From Natronobacterium texcoconense (GTDB lineage Archaea; Halobacteriota; Halobacteria; Halobacteriales; Natrialbaceae), in NCBI RefSeq assembly GCF_900104065.1, contig NZ_FNLC01000002.1:1036995-1100994 (forward strand): a DNA stretch of 64,000 nucleotides, in the 5' to 3' direction. This document shows, one piece after another, positions 1 through 7,307 of the stretch (within the stretch, counting starts at the first letter, position 1; each line of letters starts with the position of its first letter). The translations under genes were made by a program, and so were the position numbers. The notes below the pieces were generated by a model that saw nothing but the letters and a program-made list of their open reading frames with translations, ran no database searches and was not told where the DNA came from.

Positions 1-55
1 GTGGCCGCGTCTCCTCTATCGCACAGCCGTCGTGCGATCGGGTGCGCACTGACTT

Positions 56-829
56 TCAGTGGCTACTATAGCCGCCGTCTTCTTCGGTCGATTCCTCGTC
101 TTCCTCGAGGTACTCACCGCGAATCACGAGCACGGGATCGACCGTCCCTCTCGCCAGCGTCTTCGCCCGATCGCGGAAGATGAACCGGCGTACCGACGGC
201 CGACTCTCGCCGACGACGAGCATGTCGTGATCGTCCGCAGCGGCGACGATCTCCGCCGTCGGCGACCCGTCGACGACGATCGACGTGTCGATCCGGTCGC
301 GGTCGACGCCCGTATCTGCGAGTTCGTCGACTGCCGTCTCGAGGAGTTCGTATCCTCGATCGCGATCGTCCTCGTCGGAGACGACCCGGAAGAACGTCAC
401 CTCGAGGTCGGTGCCAGCCACGAGCGTCCCGAGGAAACTGGCGATGTACTCGAGGTTGACGTCACCTCGGACGGCGACCAGCACCGACTCGAGTTTCGGC
501 GCAGGGTTGAGCATCAGGACAGCGGTACAGGATTCCGCGAGTGCGACGCGCTCGAACGTCTTCAGCCGGTCGTGTGTGAACACGAGCCGCGTCGAGACGT
601 CGACGCAGCCGGCGTCCTCGAAGACCGCCTGAAGCTCCTCGAGTTCGGCGCGTGCCCGGTCGCCGAACTGGTCGCGGGCCTGATCGGTGCCGATCTGGTC
701 GGGGATCTCGCGGTAGGCAAGCAGCGTGATCGGCACCGACGCGAACGCGTCGACGACCGTCTGTGGAATCCCTTCGCCGCCGAGGACGTCGACGGGCACG
801 AGCACGCGGTGGTCTCGGGGAGCAGGCAT
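56..829 (-). CDS. UspA-like universal stress protein
   Basis: Predicted 257-residue cytosolic protein of the universal stress (Usp) superfamily, small nucleotide-binding alpha/beta proteins. The second half carries the typical signature: a hydrophobic strand ending DMLVVGES near residues 205-212, a basic helix, then the closing strand VDPVLVIRG. The first half (starting MPAPRDHRVLVPVDVL) looks like a diverged first Usp domain, so the protein may be a tandem Usp. The ATG at 829 is preferred because upstream codons in this frame run into mutS on the other strand. It is divergent from mutS with 108 bp between starts. The C-terminus is acidic and disordered. Which stress or ligand it answers to cannot be read from the sequence. 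Confidence 0.8.
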   Translation of the reverse strand: MPAPRDHRVLVPVDVLGGEGIPQTVVDAFASVPITLLAYREIPDQIGTDQARDQFGDRARAELEELQAVFEDAGCVDVSTRLVFTHDRLKTFERVALAESCTAVLMLNPAPKLESVLVAVRGDVNLEYIASFLGTLVAGTDLEVTFFRVVSDEDDRDRGYELLETAVDELADTGVDRDRIDTSIVVDGSPTAEIVAAADDHDMLVVGESRPSVRRFIFRDRAKTLARGTVDPVLVIRGEYLEEDEESTEEDGGYSSH

Positions 830-937
830 CGTCTTCTGCCGAGATACGACGCCCGGCGTAATAGTACCCCGACCGGAACCGACCACTTTCGCCGCGGATC
901 CCGCAGGGTTTTTGCGGTGGAACGCCAGGCATCGGGT

Positions 938-3577
938 ATGACAGAGGCGACGGGGATCGTCGGGGAGTTTCTCTCCTTGAAGGAGGGGACCGACGCGGAT
1001 CTGCTGGCGATGCAGTGTGGGGACTTCTACGAGTTTTTCGCCGACGACGCCGAGACCGTCGCGGACGAACTCGACCTGAAAGTCTCGAAGAAGTCCTCCC
1101 ATGGCTCGTCGTACCCGATGGCCGGCGTCCCGGTCGACGACCTCACGCCGTATCTGAAGGCGCTGGTCGAGCGCGGCTACCGGGTCGCCGTCGCCGACCA
1201 GTACGAGACCGACTCGGGTCACGCCCGCGAAATCGTCCGCGTGGTGACTCCCGGGACCTTGCTCGAGACGACCGACGCCGACGCCCAGTACCTCGCGGCG
1301 GTGGTCGACGGCGCGGCGACGGGCGACGACGGCTACGGCCTCGCGTTCGCCGACGTAACGACTGGCCGCTTCCTCGTCGCGGAAGCCGACGACGGCGACG
1401 AGGCACTGACGGAACTCTACCGGTTCGGCCCCGTCGAGGTCCTACCAGGCCCGGAAGCGCGGACCGACGACGATCTGCTCTCGACTGTGCGCGAGCGGTT
1501 CGACGCCACGCTCACGCTCCACGAGACGGAGGCGTTCGCGCCGAAACGCGCCAGTCACGAGGTCGGCGACCAGTTCGGCCGGGAGACGATCGACCGGCTC
1601 TCGGTCGGCACCCCCGCGATTGCAGCGGCCGGTGCCGTCCTCGACTACGTCGCCGAGACCGGTGCAGGGGTGCTGGCCTCGATGACTCGCATCCAGGCCC
1701 ACCACGGCGACGATCACGTGACGCTGGACGCGACGACCCAGCGAAACCTCGAGTTGACCGAAACCATGCAAGGGGACAGCGACGGCTCGCTGTTCGAGAC
1801 GATCGACCACATAGAGACGAGCGCGGGCCGGCGGCTGCTGAAGGAGTGGCTCTGCCGTCCCCGCCGCTCGCTCGAGGTCCTCGAGCGTCGCCAGGAGTCG
1901 GTCGCCGCGCTGTCGTCGGCCGCGCTCGCTCGAGACGAACTGCAGGATCGACTGGGCGAGGCCTACGACCTGGCGCGGCTGGCATCGAAGGCAACCCACG
2001 GCAGCGCGGACGCCCGCGACCTGCTGTCGGTTCGGGACACGCTCGCCGTTCTGCCCGCACTGGTCGAGTCGATCGAGTCGAATCCCGAACTGGCCGACTC
2101 GCCGCTCGCCGAGATCGTACGCCGGCCAGACCGCGAGGCTGCTGCCGACCTCGAGCAGACCGTCGCGGCGGCGCTCGCCGAAGATCCACCATCGACGGTC
2201 ACTCAGGGCGGACTCTTCCAGCAGGGGTACGACGAGGAACTCGACGAGGTGATCGAACGCCACGAGGCGATCAAGGAGTGGCTCGACACCCTCGCCGACC
2301 GCGAGAAGTCCGCACACGGCCTCTCGCACGTCACCGTCGATCGCAACAAGACCGACGGCTACTACATCCAGGTCGGCAAGTCCGCTGCCGACGGCGTCCC
2401 CGACCACTACGAGGAGATCAAGACGCTCAAGAATTCGAAGCGGTTCACGACCGATGAACTCGAGGAGAAAGAACGCGAAATTCTGCGCCTCGAGGAACGT
2501 CGTGGCGACCTCGAGTACGAACTCTTCGAGCAACTGCGTGAGGAGGTCGCCGAGTGCGCCGAACTCTTACAGGACGTCGGCCGGACGCTCGCGACCGTCG
2601 ACGCGCTGGCGAGTCTGGCGACCCACGCGGCCGAGAACCGCTGGATTCAGCCGGAACTGCACCGCGGCGACCGCCTCGAGATCGATCAGGGCCGACATCC
2701 GGTCGTCGAGCAGACGACGGAGTTCGTCCCGAACGACGTCGCGATGGACGAGAATAGGGGCTTCCTGGTCGTGACGGGGCCAAACATGTCCGGGAAGTCG
2801 ACGTACATGCGCCAGGTGGCCTGTATCGTCCTGCTAGCCCAGATCGGTAGCTTCGTCCCGGCGAGAGACGCCGAGATCGGACTCGTCGACGGGATCTTCA
2901 CCCGCGTCGGTGCGCTGGACGAACTGGCACAGGGTCGCTCGACGTTCATGGTCGAGATGAGCGAACTCTCGAACATTCTCCACACCGCCACGGATGACTC
3001 GCTGGTCATCCTCGACGAGGTCGGCCGCGGCACCGCCACCTATGACGGTATCTCGATCGCCTGGGCCGCGACGGAGTACCTGCACAACGAAGTACAGGCC
3101 AAGACGCTCTTTGCGACCCACTACCACGAACTGACTGGTCTCGCCGAGAACCTCCCGCGAGTCGCGAACGTCCACGTCGCCGCGGACGAACAGGACGGCG
3201 ACGTCACCTTCCTCCGAACGGTACGGGACGGCCCCACGGATCGCTCCTACGGCATCCACGTCGCCGACCTCGCGGGAGTTCCGAACCCGGTCGTCGACCG
3301 CGCGCGAGACGTCCTCGAGCGCCTGCGCGAGGAGAAGGCAATCGAGGCCAAGGGTGGCGGCTCGAGCGACCCCGTCCAGACCGTCTTCGACCTCTCCCAG
3401 GGAGAGTTCCGCGGGCCGGCAAACGCGGACGGTGGCGAGCCAGCCGCCGAGGGTGAGACCGTCGACCCCGAGGCGAAAGCCGTCCTCGAGGACCTCGAGG
3501 AACTGGACGTGAACTCGACACCGCCGATCGAACTGGTGTCGGAGGTCCAGGAGTTGAAGGAACGACTCGAGGACTGA
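938..3577 (+). CDS. mutS: DNA mismatch repair protein MutS
   Basis: Predicted 879-residue MutS1-type mismatch recognition ATPase. The N-terminal domain has the mismatch-binding GDFYEFF motif (residues ~28-34), corresponding to the bacterial Phe-x-Glu wedge. Connector, core and clamp domains follow. The ATPase has Walker A GPNMSGKST near residue 613 and Walker B LVILDEVGRG near residue 690. Length fits full-size MutS. The open frame extends upstream to position 59, but the first 293 codons overlap the UspA-like gene on the other strand; the ATG at 938 begins the conserved TEATGIVGEFL region and is the sensible start. No mutL is present here, and haloarchaeal mutL genes are often unlinked. Confidence 0.96.
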   Translation: MTEATGIVGEFLSLKEGTDADLLAMQCGDFYEFFADDAETVADELDLKVSKKSSHGSSYPMAGVPVDDLTPYLKALVERGYRVAVADQYETDSGHAREIVRVVTPGTLLETTDADAQYLAAVVDGAATGDDGYGLAFADVTTGRFLVAEADDGDEALTELYRFGPVEVLPGPEARTDDDLLSTVRERFDATLTLHETEAFAPKRASHEVGDQFGRETIDRLSVGTPAIAAAGAVLDYVAETGAGVLASMTRIQAHHGDDHVTLDATTQRNLELTETMQGDSDGSLFETIDHIETSAGRRLLKEWLCRPRRSLEVLERRQESVAALSSAALARDELQDRLGEAYDLARLASKATHGSADARDLLSVRDTLAVLPALVESIESNPELADSPLAEIVRRPDREAAADLEQTVAAALAEDPPSTVTQGGLFQQGYDEELDEVIERHEAIKEWLDTLADREKSAHGLSHVTVDRNKTDGYYIQVGKSAADGVPDHYEEIKTLKNSKRFTTDELEEKEREILRLEERRGDLEYELFEQLREEVAECAELLQDVGRTLATVDALASLATHAAENRWIQPELHRGDRLEIDQGRHPVVEQTTEFVPNDVAMDENRGFLVVTGPNMSGKSTYMRQVACIVLLAQIGSFVPARDAEIGLVDGIFTRVGALDELAQGRSTFMVEMSELSNILHTATDDSLVILDEVGRGTATYDGISIAWAATEYLHNEVQAKTLFATHYHELTGLAENLPRVANVHVAADEQDGDVTFLRTVRDGPTDRSYGIHVADLAGVPNPVVDRARDVLERLREEKAIEAKGGGSSDPVQTVFDLSQGEFRGPANADGGEPAAEGETVDPEAKAVLEDLEELDVNSTPPIELVSEVQELKERLED

Positions 3578-3587
3578 TACGAATCGT

Positions 3588-3930
3588 TGGCCTGGTGAAT
3601 CGTCAGAGAGCGTTGGGTTTCACTGTGTAACGGCAGGCTCGATGTTATAGGCGACACACATCAGGACGATTTTACAGAATTCACGATACCAGCTTCGCGC
3701 ACGCACGGCATCGCCGAACGTGCGCTTGATCACCGAGAAGACGGCCTCAGACAGCTCTCTCTGGCCGTAGAGAGCTCCAGCGATCCACGCGTTATCGCGT
3801 ATCGATGGGACGGACCTCTCGATAGTTGATCAGCAGCCTTCCGTCCTCTCCCTGGAGTTTATCACGTAATCGTTGCCAGTCATCACCTTTGTCAGCGGCG
3901 AGGCTGTGCAACTCGCCCCAGAAGATATTT
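3588..3930 (-). pseudogene. IS5-type transposase remnant, 3' end
   Basis: On the minus strand, two overlapping frames read like the C-terminal third of a haloarchaeal IS5-family DDE transposase: first GELHSLAADKGDDWQRLR, then, after a frameshift near 3800, IAGALYGQRELSEAVFS and WYREFCKIVLMCVAYNIE, ending at a stop at 3620. The 5' two thirds are missing. Just past the stop, CCTGGTGAATCG at about 3589-3600 reads as the element's right terminal repeat; the same motif recurs at 4429. Family assignment comes from the conserved YREF...IVLMCV..NI signature. It is clearly inactive. Confidence 0.8.
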
Positions 3931-3954
3931 CCACAGAGCCACTCATGTTATTCT

Positions 3955-4341
3955 ATGAACAGGAGATCGTATCTCGCTGTCTCAGGCCTCGCCATTTCAA
4001 CGCTCTCTGCGGGATGTCTTTCCCGGTCCGATACCGAGACGGAATACGCCTTTAACTTGTACAACGCTGCGCAAGAAGAGCATTCGATTACTGTTCGGAT
4101 TGGGTCAGAGTGGGATACGTACTTCTACCGAGAAACGTTTGAAATGGAACCAAATACGGGTAACGAGGATATTTCAATTGACGATACACCTGCTCGTATT
4201 GGCATTCGAATTGATGATTCCGACGAGTTCGAATTCGGGTGGCCAGCCTCGATTTCTAATGAAGGAGAGATAGCTTCGATGGCTAGCCTTCATTATGACC
4301 CAAACGATCACCAACAATTGATGGTTTTGGCTGATAATTGA
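3955..4341 (+). CDS. Small secreted lipoprotein, function unknown
   Basis: Predicted 128-residue lipoprotein. It starts MNRRSYLAVSGLAIST with two arginines and a short hydrophobic stretch, then the lipobox LSAGC with the lipidated Cys at about residue 21. The mature part is acidic, probably beta-rich (SITVRIGSEWD...), about 105 residues, and I recognise no family. An upstream in-frame start exists at 3826, but 3955 places the signal peptide at the N-terminus. The gene is much richer in A+T than the flanking housekeeping genes and lies between an IS5-type remnant and a MITE, both signs of recent acquisition. Confidence 0.75.
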   Translation: MNRRSYLAVSGLAISTLSAGCLSRSDTETEYAFNLYNAAQEEHSITVRIGSEWDTYFYRETFEMEPNTGNEDISIDDTPARIGIRIDDSDEFEFGWPASISNEGEIASMASLHYDPNDHQQLMVLADN

Positions 4342-4428
4342 GATTCAGAGCCGGTTCTACTAGCAATAACGATATTTAGGTGTCATATGTTGATGTGGGC
4401 TCCCCTAATATCTAATCTTTGCCATTAT

Positions 4429-4602
4429 CTGGTGAATCGGCATGCAGCGTCGGGTTCTAGTGTTCAATGGAGCCGTGGGAGCGTCAATCCGCTTCGTCAA
4501 TGCTGGAACCGTCGACGCCACAGGCAAATTCCTTCCAGCGTGACGCCTCGAGTGACGGGATTCTACGTAGTAAGTCGACGCGGTCTAGTGATTCACCAGC
4601 GC
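4429..4602. mobile_element. MITE-like element related to the IS5-type remnant
   Basis: About 174 bp bounded by inverted copies of the same terminal sequence: CTGGTGAATCGGC on the left (4429-4441) and GTGATTCACCAGCG on the right (about 4589-4602). The left end extends into a stretch (GAATCGGCATGCAGCGTCGGGTT) that parallels the end of the IS5-type remnant at 3588-3618. There is no convincing coding frame inside. This pattern fits a non-autonomous miniature derivative of the same IS family. The remaining intergenic DNA (4342-4428 and 4603-4737) shows nothing else apart from the presumed promoter of the next gene. Confidence 0.6.
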
Positions 4603-4737
4603 CGAATCGTTGTACCTATTTCCCGCTGATTGCCAGATACGGGGCCGGGGATCGGTGAGAATCGAATACAACGATCGTATGAATAAGCGTTCGATTTCAT
4701 CGAGGTCGTTTTTCCCTGCGGACGTTGCGAACCCGGT

Positions 4738-5772
4738 ATGGGCTACAACGCACTTGCGGAGCGACTGGCGAGCGAGGCAGATCCGCGACGGGTGACGGCG
4801 TTTCCCGACGGCAGCGTCGACGAGTACTACGTCGCCTACGACGGGGAAGAGAACCGCATTACGGAACGCAAATCTTTCGGAGACGCCATCGCTCGCAGCG
4901 AGTACGACTCGTTCCCGGTCGAACGCGAGTCCAGGGAAGCCGCCGGACAGGCACCCAACGTGGCCCGACAGGCCCACGCGTTGGGTGCAGAGACGACGCT
5001 CTACGGCTACCTCGAGGATCCCGTCTTCGCGGACCTGCCGTTCGAGACTGTCTCGATGGGCGAACCGGCACGGATCGACGTGTTCGCGTTCGAAGACGAC
5101 GACCTCCTGCTCTCGGAGCGATCGGAGACGGTCGGGAACTGGACGCTCGAGGACCTCACGGAAGCGACGGGCGAGAAGCCACGCGACGCGCTGGCGGCCG
5201 ACGCGCTCTGCTGTGGCAACTGGGCGTCGATCGAGGGGCTGACCGACGCGCTGGCGACGCTCGCGGACGGTCCGCTCGAGGCCGATACCTTCGTCCTCGA
5301 TCCAGGGCCAGTGAGCGTCAGATCGAGCGACGACGTCTCGCGGCTGCTCGAGGTGCTCGGGGACCTCGAGTCGCGGACCGACGTCGTCTACAGCGTCAAC
5401 CGGGCGGAACTCGAGGCGACGGTCACTGCGATCTCGAGCGGAGAGGCAGGAGAGGACGATGAGAACCTCCGAACGGTACGCGAGACCGCCGAAATCACGG
5501 CTGCCGTGCTCCACGAGTCCGAGGTGGCGTCCGCGGCGACGCGGGAAGGTGTGATCGCCCTCAAGAACCTCTCGGTCGACGAGCCGCGGCGACGGACCGG
5601 GGCTGGGGATCGGTTCAGCGCCGGAGTCGCTGTCGGGCTGGCACGCGACTGGGAGTGGGAGACGGTCCTCGCGCTCGGCAACTGCTGTGCGGCCTACTAC
5701 GTCGAGACGGCGAGGACGGGGGACCGGGACGATCTGCGTGCGTTTCTGGCGGAAGAGCGTAGACGGGGGTGA
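4738..5772 (+). CDS. PfkB-family carbohydrate/nucleoside kinase
   Basis: Predicted 344-residue ribokinase-fold (PfkB) sugar or nucleoside kinase. The diagnostic C-terminal signature is RRRTGAGDRFSAGVAVGL, in which GAGD provides the anion hole and the catalytic Asp. The N-terminal half holds the substrate-binding region (REAAGQAPNVARQAHALGA), matching the N-G-x-A-N-x-A logic of PfkB proteins in diverged form. Cytosolic. The substrate cannot be deduced; the family includes fructokinases, ADP-dependent sugar kinases and nucleoside kinases. The ATG at 4738 follows directly after the MITE region. It converges on the OsmC gene. Confidence 0.85.
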   Translation: MGYNALAERLASEADPRRVTAFPDGSVDEYYVAYDGEENRITERKSFGDAIARSEYDSFPVERESREAAGQAPNVARQAHALGAETTLYGYLEDPVFADLPFETVSMGEPARIDVFAFEDDDLLLSERSETVGNWTLEDLTEATGEKPRDALAADALCCGNWASIEGLTDALATLADGPLEADTFVLDPGPVSVRSSDDVSRLLEVLGDLESRTDVVYSVNRAELEATVTAISSGEAGEDDENLRTVRETAEITAAVLHESEVASAATREGVIALKNLSVDEPRRRTGAGDRFSAGVAVGLARDWEWETVLALGNCCAAYYVETARTGDRDDLRAFLAEERRRG

Positions 5773-5800
5773 TCCCGGTCGGGAAGAACGAAAGGGGGCT

Positions 5801-6250
5801 TCAGTGCTCCAGCGTTAGCGTCGTTGGCGTCTCGTTCTCGATGTTGTCGCCGACGGGACAGCGTCGTTCGACCTCGGCGAGCCACTCCTCGAGTACCTCG
5901 TTCTCGGCGTCGGCCTCGACCTCGAGCGTGACGTCGATCTCCTGATAGCCGGGGCGTGGCTCGTCGCTCTTGCCGAGGAATCTGGCGGGATCTAGCTCGC
6001 CCTCGAGGTGTATTTCGACGGACTCGAGGTCGAACCCGTACTCGTCGGCGACGAGGTGGGCGACGACGTTGAGACAGCCGGCCCAGGAGCCGAGCAGGTA
6101 CTCGACGGGGGTCGGTCCGTCGTCGGTGCCACCGCTCGCTGGCGGTTCGTCGATCACGAACTCGAAGTCTCGAGCCGTGACCGTCGTCTTCGTGTGGCTC
6201 TCGCCGGTCGCCGAGACGTCGAATCGTTGCGTCCGTGCTGAATTGCTCAT
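5801..6250 (-). CDS. OsmC-family protein
   Basis: Predicted 149-residue OsmC/Ohr-fold protein. Members are thiol-dependent peroxidases or relatives that use two conserved cysteines. Both are visible: one in LGSWAGCLNVVAHLVA and one in VERRCPVGDNIEN, the latter being the classical C-P-V motif. The frame opens four codons further up (MVGVMSNSA), but MSNSARTQRFDV at 6250 is the more usual start. A role in organic hydroperoxide detoxification is family inference. It is convergent with the PfkB gene, with a 28-bp gap between stops, and divergent from the SDR gene. Confidence 0.88.
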   Translation of the reverse strand: MSNSARTQRFDVSATGESHTKTTVTARDFEFVIDEPPASGGTDDGPTPVEYLLGSWAGCLNVVAHLVADEYGFDLESVEIHLEGELDPARFLGKSDEPRPGYQEIDVTLEVEADAENEVLEEWLAEVERRCPVGDNIENETPTTLTLEH

Positions 6251-6503
6251 CACCCCGACCATGCCAGGGGACGGTCTTCAAGCGTGTGACGGGGGAAAAC
6301 ACCGGCGCTATCGATGACGAAGCGAACACGGAAAACAGCCATCGTGTGGCGTCAGGCACCTCGGCGACTGCCCACCGTGGCTGCCGTCCGTCTCGTGGCT
6401 CCCGGCAACTTCTTCCAGAAGGAAGACCATAACGTGTTCGCCACCGACGGCAATTTGGTTTACATCGGTAACAATATGGCGTAGCCCGACACCATACAGC
6501 ACG

Positions 6504-7301
6504 ATGCGCGAACCAACGTACGACGTGGCAGAAGAAACTGCCATCGTCACCGGTGCGAGCCAGGGAATCGGCAAAGCGATCGCGGAAACGCTCGCAGCCA
6601 GCGGCGCGAACGTCGCCATCTGTTCGCGGTCGATGGACCGGATCGGCCCCGTCGCAGATGCGATCAACGACGCCGAGGACGCCGGCGACGCGCTGGCCGT
6701 CGAATGTAACGTCCGCGAGCGCGAGCAGGTCCAGAATCTGGTCGACGAGACGGTCGAGGAGTTCGGCGACGTCGACGTTCTCGTGAACAACGCAGGCGGC
6801 GAGTTCGTCGCCAACTTCGAGGACATCTCCGCGAACGGCTGGGAGACGATCATGGATCTCAACCTCACGAGCATGGTCCACTGCACGCAACTCGCCGGCG
6901 AGGTCATGCGCGAGGGCGACGGCGGATCGATCGTCAACCTCTCGAGCGTCAACGGCCAGCACGCCGCACCCGGCGAGAGCCACTACAGCGCGGCGAAAGC
7001 AGCAATCATCCGTCTGACGGAGACGCTGGCCGTCGAGTGGGCCGACGACGAAATTCGCGTCAACTGCGTCGCGCCCGGCCTGGTCCAGACGCCCGGCGTC
7101 GCCGAAACCCTCGGCATCCAGAGCGAAGACATGCCACCGCGTGAAAAGACCGATCGCCGGATCGGTCACAGCGAAGAAATCGCCGACGTCGTCCAGTTCC
7201 TCGCGAGTCCTGCCGCCTCGTTCATCACCGGCGAGACGCTGACCGCGAAAGGCGTCCCGAAAGCCGGTAACTCGATGAGTCAGGACCTCGGCCTCGAGTA
7301 A
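6504..7301 (+). CDS. SDR-family oxidoreductase (FabG/glucose dehydrogenase type)
   Basis: Predicted 265-residue classical short-chain dehydrogenase/reductase. The cofactor motif TGASQGIGKA is at residues ~17-26, NNAG (LVNNAGGEF) is near residue 95, the catalytic Ser is in VNLSSVNGQ, and the active-site pair is HYSAAKAA (Tyr-x-x-x-Lys). The C-terminus has the SSFITGETL-type family signature (ASFITGETLTAKG). The substrate (3-oxoacyl thioester, sugar or alcohol) cannot be fixed from sequence. It is a clear paralogue of the SDR at 39621. A poly-AT stretch with TTTACAT about 50 bp upstream may be its promoter. It converges on the histidine kinase with only 6 bp between stops. Confidence 0.9.
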   Translation: MREPTYDVAEETAIVTGASQGIGKAIAETLAASGANVAICSRSMDRIGPVADAINDAEDAGDALAVECNVREREQVQNLVDETVEEFGDVDVLVNNAGGEFVANFEDISANGWETIMDLNLTSMVHCTQLAGEVMREGDGGSIVNLSSVNGQHAAPGESHYSAAKAAIIRLTETLAVEWADDEIRVNCVAPGLVQTPGVAETLGIQSEDMPPREKTDRRIGHSEEIADVVQFLASPAASFITGETLTAKGVPKAGNSMSQDLGLE

Positions 7302-7307
7302 GACGAG

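Noticed and set aside
59-937. N-terminal extension of mutS
   Set aside because: It is antisense to the UspA-like gene and has no similarity to MutS; the ATG at 938 is the family start.
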